From Oscillospiraceae bacterium (GTDB lineage Bacteria; Bacillota; Clostridia; Oscillospirales; Oscillospiraceae): DNA of 64,000 bases. The position numbers and the translations under genes were made by a program. Positions 1 to 6,634 of this stretch are shown in pieces (position 1 is the first letter of the stretch; every line of letters starts with the position of its first letter). The stretch spans positions 1 to 64,000 of the forward strand of contig CAJTGJ010000002.1 in assembly GCA_910575695.1 (NCBI GenBank), in the 5' to 3' direction. A model generated the notes under the pieces. It was not told the DNA's origin. It was given only the letters and a program-made list of their open reading frames with translations, and did no database searches.

Positions 1-2
1 TC

Positions 3-344
3 CTTATTACAGAAGGTACCAGAGCGGATTGTAAAGAAGCTGTCCACCTGATCGAGGGCATTTCTGCGGAAACTTTGCTGGCAGACCGGGGCTATGACGC
101 AAATGAGATTCTGGCCTATGCGATTTCGGCAGGGATGGATCCTGTGATCCCACCGAAGAAGAATCGTAAAGAACAGCGCGACTACGATAAATATCTCTAT
201 AAACTGCGCCATTTGGTAGAAAACTGCTTCCTGGTTCTGAAACGCTGGAGAGGGATTGCCACTCGCTATGCCAAAACCTCAGATGCTTTTATCGCTGCGG
301 TACACGTCCGTTGTATCGCTATTTGGGCTGCTATTCGCACTTAA
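3..344 (+). CDS. IS5-family transposase, C-terminal part (cut by window start)
   Basis: The frame is open from the first bases of the window, so only the C-terminal part of a DDE transposase is visible. It has the ADRGYD block, which holds the second catalytic Asp, then a basic stretch (PPKKNRK), then RHLVENCFLVLKRWRGIATR with the catalytic Glu. This block pattern is typical of the IS5 family (IS427-like subgroup). The gene stops at TAA 342-344. The AT-rich sequence just after it (around 345-360, containing CGTGTAAACACTGTC) is probably the right end of the insertion sequence, but the left end is outside the window, so the inverted repeat cannot be confirmed. It is unrelated in sequence to the second IS5-type element near 12 kb. 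Confidence 0.85.
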   Translation, partial: LITEGTRADCKEAVHLIEGISAETLLADRGYDANEILAYAISAGMDPVIPPKKNRKEQRDYDKYLYKLRHLVENCFLVLKRWRGIATRYAKTSDAFIAAVHVRCIAIWAAIRT

Positions 345-457
345 CTCGTGTAAACACTGTCTAGATTGATGTTGCAATTTTTTGGGTGAAAGCACATGGA
401 AAGTGATACAGATTCCAACAAAGCGAAAAGTATCGGCCCAATTGTTTTGGCTCATTC

Positions 458-486
458 TTGATTATTCGTACCGAATACCGTATAAT
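458..486 (+). promoter_or_regulatory. sigma-A-type promoter of the AbrB-like/HipA-like operon
   Basis: The -35 hexamer TTGATT (458-463), a 17-bp spacer and the perfect -10 hexamer TATAAT (481-486) lie 18 bp upstream of the first gene's ATG at 504, which has a GAGGTGAG ribosome site at 493-500. Confidence 0.75.
463..477. promoter_or_regulatory. palindromic operator candidate between -35 and -10
   Basis: TATTCG-TAC-CGAATA is a perfect 6-bp inverted repeat with a 3-bp centre. It fills the spacer between the -35 and -10 boxes, where a bound protein would block RNA polymerase. The first gene of the operon encodes a protein with an AbrB/MazE-like N-terminus, so autorepression is the simplest reading (inference). 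A further GTACCGAATACCGTA arrangement overlaps the -10. Confidence 0.5.
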
Positions 487-503
487 GTAATTGAGGTGAG
501 AAC

Positions 504-1043
504 ATGGAACGGCGTATCGCAAGGGTAAATATCAGCTCGGTTGGAGGAACAGCCGGCAGCGATTCCAAAACCTGTAAGATTACATTGCCTGCCACATGGG
601 TGGAGGCACTGGGGATTACAGAGAAGCGGCGGGAGCTGAAGTTGACCTTTGATGGGACGAAAATTATGTTGTCCCGTATGCTCAGCGGTTCTGAGTTCGC
701 GGAGCAGCAGCTGGCACAAGGCCATGAGGTACGTGCTTTACGTCTCTATGATCGGGATGCCCTATGCTCTACAATTTATGCGGATTTTACCGCACAGACG
801 GTGATGGTAGAGAACCAGGCGGTTCCTACCATAAAAACCGCATTTGGAAATAACCTGCTGCCCAGCTGGGAGGATTTCCAACGTTTCCTTGAAGATCGCT
901 GCATCCCCCGGCAGCGAGCCGGACTGCGGGAGTATTTAGAAACCTTGGGATTGGACGAGTACGATCCCTTAGCCATTATTAAGAAAACCGGCGGACGTAT
1001 GGCAGAGGATCAGCAATGGCTGACCATTGAGGTGCTGAAATGA
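504..1043 (+). CDS. AbrB/MazE-like DNA-binding protein paired with a HipA-like kinase (putative antitoxin)
   Basis: The gene encodes 179 aa. Residues about 15-55 (KTCKITLPATWVEALGI and following) have the swapped-hairpin AbrB/SpoVT/MazE look: a short beta strand, a Leu-Pro turn and 'W..LGI'. The C-terminal third has an Arg-Cys-Ile-Pro-Arg-Gln-Arg block and YDPLAIIKKTGGRMAED, a motif set I associate with small proteins encoded beside HipA-like kinases. Its stop overlaps the next start (ATGA at 1040-1043), so the two are translationally coupled. The likely role is antitoxin and autorepressor acting on the palindrome in its own promoter; this is inference from position and domain. It is not a Cro/XRE-type HipB, which is unusual for a HipA partner. 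GC is lower than in the core region. Confidence 0.6.
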   Translation: MERRIARVNISSVGGTAGSDSKTCKITLPATWVEALGITEKRRELKLTFDGTKIMLSRMLSGSEFAEQQLAQGHEVRALRLYDRDALCSTIYADFTAQTVMVENQAVPTIKTAFGNNLLPSWEDFQRFLEDRCIPRQRAGLREYLETLGLDEYDPLAIIKKTGGRMAEDQQWLTIEVLK

Positions 1044-1858
1044 CGATCCGGCTTGTGACAGATGAAAAAATTGCGGAAACCTCCTCGAAGGGAAATCAGG
1101 AGAAGTGGTATGACCAGGTAGCGGACTGTTGGTACAAGCTGGATCAGTTTGGCTATGAGGCACTGACGGAAACCGTTGTTTCCGTACTGTTGGAGCGGAG
1201 CAATCTTGAGACGGACACGCCCTTCACGTTTGTACGCTATCATATGGAACGCCTGCAAGTCCATGGCCGGGAGCGCACAGGCTGCTCCAGCGGGAACTTT
1301 TTACAACCTGGCCAAGCACTCATTACGGTTAATCGCCTGTTGTCCAGTCACTTGGGAAAACCTTTGAGAGAGAAACTGGTTCGCCTTTCCAGTGACAAAA
1401 AACGGATTGCCTATCTGGCGGAAATGGCAGCAGAGATCACAGGTTTAGAGCAGTTTCCGCAATACCTGACCCTGCTATTTGAGGTAGACGCTCTATTTTG
1501 CAACGATGACCGACATTTAAATAATATCGCGGTTATTGAGCAAAACGGCAAATACGGCTATTGCCCAATTTTTGATAATGGCGCAGGGCTTTTGTCCAAC
1601 ACACAGCTTTCTCGAATGGATATCTCTCCGCCCGCATTGATTTCCGCACTGCGGGCCAGACCCTTCAATACTACGTTCACCCGGCAGATGAATACAGCCC
1701 GGAGCTTGTACGGGACGCAATTGGCAATGCCGAAGCTTACGACAAACGACATTCAAGAGGTTTTACGGTCAATTTTGGAGTATTATCCCCACCGAGACCA
1801 TGGCATCATCATGGATCGTGTTGAGGCTTGTATTCTTATAAGACAGAAAAAGTTATGA
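1040..1858 (+). CDS. HipA-like serine/threonine kinase, short form (putative toxin)
   Basis: The 272-aa protein corresponds to the C-terminal kinase lobe of HipA-family proteins; classical HipA is about 440 aa. Visible motifs are SSKGNQEKWY near residues 15-24 with a following WYKLD (probable ATP-binding lysine), a catalytic loop NDDRHLNN at 155-162 that matches the HipA D-x-H-x-x-N pattern, and an IFDNG metal-binding segment at 177-181. All expected catalytic residues look intact. The first ATG overlaps the stop of the upstream AbrB-like gene. In this family such kinases phosphorylate translation factors or tRNA synthetases and slow growth; the target here is unknown. Alternatives are a CtkA-like kinase or a non-toxic regulatory kinase. 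It lies inside the presumed sigK-intervening element, where an addiction module would help retention. Confidence 0.7.
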   Translation: MTIRLVTDEKIAETSSKGNQEKWYDQVADCWYKLDQFGYEALTETVVSVLLERSNLETDTPFTFVRYHMERLQVHGRERTGCSSGNFLQPGQALITVNRLLSSHLGKPLREKLVRLSSDKKRIAYLAEMAAEITGLEQFPQYLTLLFEVDALFCNDDRHLNNIAVIEQNGKYGYCPIFDNGAGLLSNTQLSRMDISPPALISALRARPFNTTFTRQMNTARSLYGTQLAMPKLTTNDIQEVLRSILEYYPHRDHGIIMDRVEACILIRQKKL

Positions 1859-1875
1859 AAAACGGAGGAACTGAC

Positions 1876-2493
1876 ATGAACAAACTGCAAAAAACGCTTT
1901 TCATGGTTCTGATGCTGTCGCTGATTCTGCTTGGCGGCTGCGCCGGGGACAACAGCAAGCTGCCAGCCGGGGGTACTCCCGAAACGCAAACAGCAGGCGA
2001 CTCCCCTGATCAGGATGGGGCATCTTCGGAGTCCGCGCCGCAGGACCAGGAAGAAACCGCTCCCATTTTTATCACTTTTGAGGGAACGGATCTGGATGGA
2101 AACACGGTTTCCCAGGAGATTTTCTCCCAGTCCAAGCTCACCATGGTCAATGTATGGGCAACCTACTGCAACCCCTGCCTCAGCGAGATGCCAGGGCTGG
2201 GCGAGTTGGCGGCGGAGTATGACCCGGCGGAGTTCCAGCTCATCGGCATCGTCAGCGATGTGATGGAGGGCGAGGATCAGTCACTCGTGGAACGCCTGAT
2301 TCAGGAAACCGGAGCGGATTATCCCCATCTGCTGGCCAACGACTCCATCGGTCAGGCGATTCTGTCCAGCGTGAGCGGTGTACCTACCACCTTCTTTTTT
2401 GACGGAGAGGGGGCATACCTGGGTGGCGTTGCCGGTCCCGCAGAAAAAGAGAAGTGGAAGGAGATCATTCATGGGCTTCTGGAAGAAATGTAA
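1876..2493 (+). CDS. TlpA/ResA-like thioredoxin-fold lipoprotein
   Basis: The protein has 205 aa. The start at 1876 was chosen because GGAGGA lies 6 bp upstream and the protein then begins with a proper lipoprotein signal; an upstream in-frame start at 1828 would run into the HipA-like gene. The signal ends in LLGGC (Cys22), followed by an acidic/Ser-rich linker to about residue 62 and a thioredoxin fold. The fold has VNVWATYCNPC (active-site Cys98 and Cys101) and the cis-Pro motif GVPTTFFF. It is expected on the outer face of the membrane, reducing disulfides or handling redox stress. Its 3' end overlaps the next small gene by 23 bp and the polyferredoxin gene follows, so the three form one operon that probably passes electrons outward. 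Confidence 0.88.
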   Translation: MNKLQKTLFMVLMLSLILLGGCAGDNSKLPAGGTPETQTAGDSPDQDGASSESAPQDQEETAPIFITFEGTDLDGNTVSQEIFSQSKLTMVNVWATYCNPCLSEMPGLGELAAEYDPAEFQLIGIVSDVMEGEDQSLVERLIQETGADYPHLLANDSIGQAILSSVSGVPTTFFFDGEGAYLGGVAGPAEKEKWKEIIHGLLEEM

Positions 2494-2617
2494 AGGCTGG
2501 AGCCTGGGCGTTCTGATCGGGGCGGTGTTTCTCGGACTCGGGGCTGCTCAGGGACAGCTTGAGGTGATCTGGAGAAAGGCAGTCATGATCTGCCTGGAGT
2601 GCATCGGGATCGGGTGA
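2471..2617 (+). CDS. CD1871A-like small membrane protein with CXXC motif
   Basis: This is a 48-aa protein starting inside the end of the TlpA-like gene. It has a basic N-terminus (MGFWKKCKGW), one hydrophobic helix at about residues 11-26, and a C-terminal CLEC motif (Cys41, Cys44) followed by IGIG. Size, helix and CXXC fit the small 'CD1871A family CXXC motif-containing' proteins that sit between a TlpA-like thioredoxin and a 4Fe-4S membrane protein in mobile elements of Clostridia. The family assignment is from memory. It ends 3 bp before the next ATG. A role as a membrane thiol relay between the two neighbours is inferred. Confidence 0.75.
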   Translation: MGFWKKCKGWSLGVLIGAVFLGLGAAQGQLEVIWRKAVMICLECIGIG

Positions 2618-2620
2618 CCT

Positions 2621-3478
2621 ATGAAAAGACTTCGACTGACGGTACAGCTGCTGTTCACCATCGTAACGAATGGATATGCATACGGCTTTGTAAACGGGAA
2701 AATTTACCAGGGAAGCTTGAAATACGCCTGCGTTCCGGGATTGAACTGCTATTCCTGCCCCGGAGCTGTGGCCTCCTGCCCAATAGGGGCGCTGCAGGCG
2801 ATGTTGAATCAAAGCGGTTTTCATGTTCCCTTCGCTGCCTTGGGCGTCTTTTTTGTGTTCGGGAGCCTGCTGGGACGCTTCGTCTGCGGCTGGCTGTGTC
2901 CCTTTGGTCTGGTGCAGGATCTTTTGCATAAGATCCCCATCTTTAAAAAGAAAAAGCGTCTGCCTTATCACCACATCCTGAAGTATGGAAAATACGCAGT
3001 GCTGATTCTTTTGGTGTGTGTCGGCTCCATGTTTTTGTTTGGGGGATTTGCGAAAGTTCCCGCGTTCTGCAAATATCTGTGTCCCTCCGGTACCTTGTTC
3101 GGTGCAATCCCTCTGCTTGGCACAAATGTGGCTCTTCAGAGCCAAGCTGGCGGCCTGTTCCTCTGGAAACTGAGTATTCTGATTGGCATTGTGCTGCTTT
3201 CCATCAAGATTTACCGGCCCTTCTGCCAGTATCTATGCCCATTAGGGGCCATTTATGGCTGGTTCAATCGATTCAGCCTTGTGCAGATCCATTGGGAAAA
3301 GGAGCTGTGCGTTTCCTGTATGGCCTGCGAAAAAGCCTGTCCAGTGGGCCTCTCCCTGCAAGAAATTTCCCGCTCCCCAGAGTGTATCCGGTGCGGAAAA
3401 TGTGTGGATGCTTGTCCGCAAAGGTGTTTGCGTTTTTTGCGGCAAAAGAATGAATCCAACAAAAGGTTAATCAGGTAA
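2621..3478 (+). CDS. polytopic 4Fe-4S membrane protein (NapH/CcoG-like polyferredoxin)
   Basis: The protein has 285 aa, with several membrane helices separated by cysteine motifs. There is an N-terminal Cys-rich loop (NCYSCPGAVASCPIGAL, residues about 43-60), then CGWLCPFG, FCKYLCPSG and FCQYLCPLG. The C-terminus carries two ferredoxin-type clusters, CVSCMACEKACP and CIRCGKCVDACP. The family moves electrons across the membrane from cytoplasmic donors. Here the natural acceptor would be the CXXC micro-protein and then the TlpA-like lipoprotein encoded just upstream, giving an outward thiol-reducing chain; this is inference from the operon. A rho-independent terminator follows at 3490. Confidence 0.85.
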   Translation: MKRLRLTVQLLFTIVTNGYAYGFVNGKIYQGSLKYACVPGLNCYSCPGAVASCPIGALQAMLNQSGFHVPFAALGVFFVFGSLLGRFVCGWLCPFGLVQDLLHKIPIFKKKKRLPYHHILKYGKYAVLILLVCVGSMFLFGGFAKVPAFCKYLCPSGTLFGAIPLLGTNVALQSQAGGLFLWKLSILIGIVLLSIKIYRPFCQYLCPLGAIYGWFNRFSLVQIHWEKELCVSCMACEKACPVGLSLQEISRSPECIRCGKCVDACPQRCLRFLRQKNESNKRLIR

Positions 3479-3489
3479 TTTATCAATCA

Positions 3490-3527
3490 AATGCCAGGTG
3501 GAGTTTGTCCGCCTGGCATTTTTTCTT
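3490..3527 (+). terminator. rho-independent terminator of the redox operon
   Basis: AATGCCAGGTGGA pairs with TCCGCCTGGCATT (13 bp with one G-T wobble) around a 5-nt loop, followed by a T-rich run TTTTTTCTTT. Confidence 0.85.
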
Positions 3528-3563
3528 TCTGGCAGCAATATTTATGAATTGAGGTGATGTAAA

Positions 3564-3758
3564 TTGGAAAGCGCACAGAGAGAGCTGGTCAGCGTCCTGC
3601 TGGATCATATCCGTTCCCTTGGTCTTATATCGAATTCCACCTATTCCGGCGCGGTTGATTTGGTACATTCTGTGATGGACTTCCCGGAATTTTTCCGGTA
3701 TCCTGTGTGCTTGACAAAGGAGGCGAGCGGACATGAACGTGCTCCAGATACGCCGTGA
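3564..3758 (+). CDS. small protein overlapping the serine recombinase start
   Basis: A possible 64-aa gene with a TTG start and a strong GAGGTGAT ribosome site at 3551-3558. The product begins MESAQRELVSVLLDHIRSLGLIS and ends in a frame that overlaps the recombinase start by 26 bp, which suggests translational coupling. I do not recognise a family. The 'LLxxLGLIS..TY' pattern resembles short helical proteins encoded before serine recombinases in other Clostridia elements, possibly directionality or accessory factors, but this is a weak analogy. It could also be only a leader peptide. Confidence 0.45.
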   Translation: MESAQRELVSVLLDHIRSLGLISNSTYSGAVDLVHSVMDFPEFFRYPVCLTKEASGHERAPDTP

Positions 3759-5364
3759 GATGCGGAATGGAAAAACCATCTTTGACCTGCCGCTGCGGGT
3801 GACCTTTTACGCCCGGGTTTCCACCGACAAGGACGAACAAATCAACAGCCTTGAGAACCAGATTCAATACTACACCGAGCTGATTCAGTCGAAACCCAAC
3901 TGGACCTACATAGAAGGGTACATCGACGAGGGCATCAGCGGGACAAGTACAAAAAAGCGGGATAGCTTCAAGCGGATGATAAGGGACGCCAAAGCAGGTC
4001 GTTTTGACTTCATCATCACCAAAGAGATATCCCGCTTTTCCCGTTCCACTCTGGACAGCATTAAATACACCCAGGAGCTGCTGGAGCACGACGTGGGGGT
4101 GCTGTTCCAGAACGACAATATCAACACCCTGGACAGCGACAGCGAGTTCCGTTTGGTGGTCATGGCCGGGGTGGCCCAGGACGAGGTGCGCAAGCTGTCG
4201 GAGCGGCTGAAATTTGGCTTCCGGCAGGCCATTAAAAACGGTCATGTACTGGGCAACGACAAGCTGTGGGGATATGACAAGAAGGATTGTGTGCTCACGA
4301 TCAACGAGGAAGAAGCCCAGGTGGTACGGCGGATTTTCTACCTCTACGCTAACCAGCAGATGGGAATCCGGCGCATCTCCCAGACGCTGTACGACGAGGG
4401 CTTCACCAGCCGGAAGGGGAATGCCTTCAACGTCCTGACCATCCGGCACATTCTCTGCAACCCTAAGTATAAAGGCTGGTACTGCGCCAACAAATCCCAG
4501 ACGGTGGACTACCGCAGTAAACGGAAGGTTTTTCTGGACGAAAGCGAGTGGGTCATGTATCCGGATCCTTCCATTCCGGCCATCGTGTCGGTGGAGCTGT
4601 GGGACCGGGCCAACGCCCTCTACAAACGCCGCAGCCAGCAGATGATGTCCCACCAGAGCGCGGCGGAGTTCCACAACCGCTACCCCTACAGCGGCAAGAT
4701 TATCTGCGAGGAACATGGAACCAGCTTCCACCGGCAGGTGCTGAAAAGCGCCAAAGGAGAAAAGGAGGTCTGGCAGTGCCGGGTGTACCGGAACCGGGGG
4801 AGGGCAGGGTGTACCGCACCCCAGTTGCGCACCACAGAGCTGGACCAGATTATGGCCGATATTTTTGACCAACTGGTCCAGAATAAACAAGCTATTATTG
4901 ACGCAGTGGTGACCGTCCTCCAGTCTGTCCCCGACGAGCACGACTATGCCCAGGACATCCGTCACATTGAGGAAGGTCTTTCCTCCATCCAGGCAAAAAA
5001 AGACCGCCTGCTGGAGATGAGCATTGAGGGCGTCATCTCCACAGCGGAGTTCAAGCAGCGCAACGATGGGTTTAATGAGCAAATCAAGACACTGGAGGAA
5101 AAGCTGGCGGCGCTCCAGTCGGAGGCAGAAAAAGGGCCGCAGACCACGGCGCAATTACAGGAAATCCGCTCTGCTCTGGAAGAGGAACTAACCTTCCAAA
5201 ACAGCGTCAATTCTGTACTGGTCACTACCATTTTAGATAAAATCGAGGTCAAAAAGGGCAGTACCAAAGAAGAACTCCATTTGGACATTTATCTGAAATT
5301 CGGCGGCCCCTGCGGGGTCGTTTTTAACCGGGGAAATTCCTCCTTCCGCTGTACCCCTTCTTAA
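3733..5364 (+). CDS. large serine recombinase of a sigK-intervening element
   Basis: The protein has 543 aa with ATG at 3733 preceded by AAAGGAGG. The N-terminal resolvase domain has VTFYARVST (nucleophile Ser30), [12 protein letters not shown] and the [10 protein letters not shown] block. The recombinase domain follows ([12 protein letters not shown]..., then the RRIFYLYA and LCNPKYKG segments). Then comes a zinc-ribbon-like region in which one expected Cys is replaced (ICEEHG), with WQC and GC further on, and a coiled-coil from about 410 to 475. The last codons and the TAA stop lie in DNA that is antisense to sigK, so the C-terminus crosses the attachment junction. This is the enzyme class and position of skin-element recombinases (SpoIVCA and its C. 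difficile counterpart), and it should excise the element in the mother cell. Confidence 0.9.
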   Translation: MNVLQIRREMRNGKTIFDLPLRVTFYARVSTDKDEQINSLENQIQYYTELIQSKPNWTYIEGYIDEGISGTSTKKRDSFKRMIRDAKAGRFDFIITKEISRFSRSTLDSIKYTQELLEHDVGVLFQNDNINTLDSDSEFRLVVMAGVAQDEVRKLSERLKFGFRQAIKNGHVLGNDKLWGYDKKDCVLTINEEEAQVVRRIFYLYANQQMGIRRISQTLYDEGFTSRKGNAFNVLTIRHILCNPKYKGWYCANKSQTVDYRSKRKVFLDESEWVMYPDPSIPAIVSVELWDRANALYKRRSQQMMSHQSAAEFHNRYPYSGKIICEEHGTSFHRQVLKSAKGEKEVWQCRVYRNRGRAGCTAPQLRTTELDQIMADIFDQLVQNKQAIIDAVVTVLQSVPDEHDYAQDIRHIEEGLSSIQAKKDRLLEMSIEGVISTAEFKQRNDGFNEQIKTLEEKLAALQSEAEKGPQTTAQLQEIRSALEEELTFQNSVNSVLVTTILDKIEVKKGSTKEELHLDIYLKFGGPCGVVFNRGNSSFRCTPS

Positions 5365-5557
5365 CAATGTGCGCCACCAGCCGTAGATTGTGCTCGATCA
5401 ATTCATCCCGGGCGTCAGTATCACCCTGAGCCATCCGCTCCAGGCAATCCTGCTCCTCCTCGCGGGTGAGGGCCCGGGGAAAAGAACCGGTATTCCCAGC
5501 CAGCCGCAAAGTGAAAAAAAGCCCGTTTAATGTCAATAACAGCCATGCCGTCCACAT
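5324..5557 (-). pseudogene. sigK: sigK 5' half (pro-sigma-K N-terminus), interrupted by the element
   Basis: A 77-aa truncated frame starts at ATG 5557, which has GGAGGTGGTG just upstream. It begins with a hydrophobic pro-sequence ([17 protein letters not shown]), as in pro-sigma-K. Conserved sigma-K region 2 sequence follows: [17 protein letters not shown], then [14 protein letters not shown]. After YSG the frame runs into foreign codons and stops. Regions 2.2 to 4 are missing from the window. Transcription points left, towards the recombinase and the rest of the element, so the 3' half is expected beyond position 1. If the element excises precisely, an intact mother-cell sigma factor would be rebuilt; otherwise the gene is dead. 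Confidence 0.85.
5341..5356. other. inferred attachment-site junction between element and sigK
   Basis: On the minus strand, similarity to SigK runs through the codons for HIVKK-G-Y-S-G and stops after the TAC-AGC-GGA codons (5345-5353). The following codons (RRNFPG, then stop) have no SigK counterpart. The crossover core should therefore lie in or next to this stretch. The matching half-site is not in the window. Confidence 0.6.
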
Positions 5558-5576
5558 GGACACCACCTCCACTAAA

Positions 5577-5606
5577 AATGTATGCGGCGGCGGCGTGTCC
5601 ATATTA
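5577..5606 (-). promoter_or_regulatory. sigma-E-type promoter upstream of sigK
   Basis: On the minus strand, TAATATG (5606-5600) and CATACATT (5584-5577) are separated by 15 bp. The established sigma-E consensus is KMATATT, 14-15 bp, CATACAHT, so this gives 6/7 and 8/8 matches with the right spacing. The -10 lies 19 bp before the sigK ATG. In B. subtilis sigK is transcribed first by sigma-E in the mother cell, so the match also supports the gene call. Confidence 0.7.
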
Positions 5607-5665
5607 GAGGAGGCGCAAACCGCAAAAATGCGCCGTGCCTGCTGCGCATCATTTACATAGAATAC

Positions 5666-5706
5666 AATCGGAGCATATCGCCCAAAGAAAGCGATGTGCT
5701 CCGATT
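5666..5706. repeat. 16-bp inverted repeat (hairpin)
   Basis: AATCGGAGCATATCGC pairs with GCGATGTGCTCCGATT with one G-T wobble and a 9-nt loop. On the minus strand it is followed by TTGTATTCT, a weak U-tract, so it may end transcription coming from the exporter operon before sigK. The rest of the 394-bp gap (5558-5951) holds the sigK promoter, this hairpin and the inverted repeat at 5806-5857. I see no gene in it. Confidence 0.5.
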
Positions 5707-5805
5707 ACATCTTACCTCAAACGGTGCCCAGCACTCGTTTCTCACACTGTCCCTTGAACTTTTTTCCTCATGCTGATAGTCCTTCTCTGTGGGAATACCC
5801 TGTAT

Positions 5806-5857
5806 CAATCCCCAAATTCGGTCCCTAAAAATGAAGTCAACTCAATTTGGGGGATTG
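5806..5857. repeat. inverted repeat downstream of the exporter operon
   Basis: CAATCCCCAAATT (5806-5818) pairs with AATTTGGGGGATTG (5844-5857), with one extra G and a 25-nt loop. No T-run follows on either strand, so it is not a standard terminator. It could mark the edge of the inserted AT-rich island. Confidence 0.4.
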
Positions 5858-5951
5858 GGGGCTGAGCTTTTGGGAAAGCTGACTTGCTCAAAGTCCCGGC
5901 TTGCAAGGGTTGAAGCCTTTTCCCCTTAATGGTATGTGATAAATGCTGTAT

Positions 5952-6620
5952 TTAGTTTTTCTGTCCTTTTCTCGTATCTGTATCGGGAGTATCTGCAATT
6001 TGCAGTTCTCCTTTTCGCAATTTCAAAATCACATCAGCTTGCTTTGCAAGCTCATTGGAGTGCGTAACGATAACCACGCATTTATTCATCTGGTGAGCAC
6101 ATTCTTTTAAAATCTTTGTGATTTCTGCCGCAGTATCTTCATCAAGGTTACCTGTCGGCTCGTCGGCAAGGATGACCTTTGCATCAGATGCTAATGCACG
6201 GGCAATCGCTACACGCTGCTGCTGACCGCCAGAGAGGTTCAAAACATTTCGTTTGCTTTCTTCTTCGGTCAGTCCGACACGCTCTAAAATAGGCTGTGGC
6301 GGCAGTTTAGAAGTGAGAGCTACATTCTCTTTTGGTGTTAGATAGTCAATCAGATTATAGCTCTGAAAGATAAAGGCTGCATTATTTTTACGATGTGCCG
6401 CAAGACCTGTGATTTCAATGTCTTGTCCATCAAAAAGGATTTGACCCTCAAGAGGACTGTCTAACCCACCAAGCAGGGAAAGCAGCGTTGTCTTTCCGCA
6501 GCCACTCGGTCCAAGTATGGCGTACATTTTCCCTGCGTCCAATTCGGCACTCACGCCTTTTAACACATTTCGCTTGTTATCATAGGAGTAGCGAACTCCT
6601 TTTATCTCCATAATACTCAT
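5952..6620 (-). CDS. ABC transporter ATP-binding protein (MacB/Vex2-type)
   Basis: The protein has 222 aa; the start at 6620 has AAGGAGG upstream, while the longer frame would run back into the permease gene. It has Walker [10 protein letters not shown] (37-45), a Q-loop [10 protein letters not shown], the signature LSGGQQQR (129-136), Walker [13 protein letters not shown] (149-160) and the switch His in IVTHSNE. This is the ATPase type that drives FtsX/MacB permeases (mechanotransmission exporters), here the two permeases encoded 14 bp and further upstream. The gene is the last of the minus-strand exporter operon. Substrate is unknown; relatives export peptides or confer resistance to cell-wall-active peptides. 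Confidence 0.9.
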   Translation of the reverse strand: MSIMEIKGVRYSYDNKRNVLKGVSAELDAGKMYAILGPSGCGKTTLLSLLGGLDSPLEGQILFDGQDIEITGLAAHRKNNAAFIFQSYNLIDYLTPKENVALTSKLPPQPILERVGLTEEESKRNVLNLSGGQQQRVAIARALASDAKVILADEPTGNLDEDTAAEITKILKECAHQMNKCVVIVTHSNELAKQADVILKLRKGELQIADTPDTDTRKGQKN

Positions 6621-6634
6621 CGTTTTATACCTCC

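Noticed and set aside
3625..5154. 509-aa minus-strand frame opposite the serine recombinase
   Set aside because: It has no family motif, is rich in residues expected from antisense of a GC-rich gene, and is fully covered by the well-supported recombinase.
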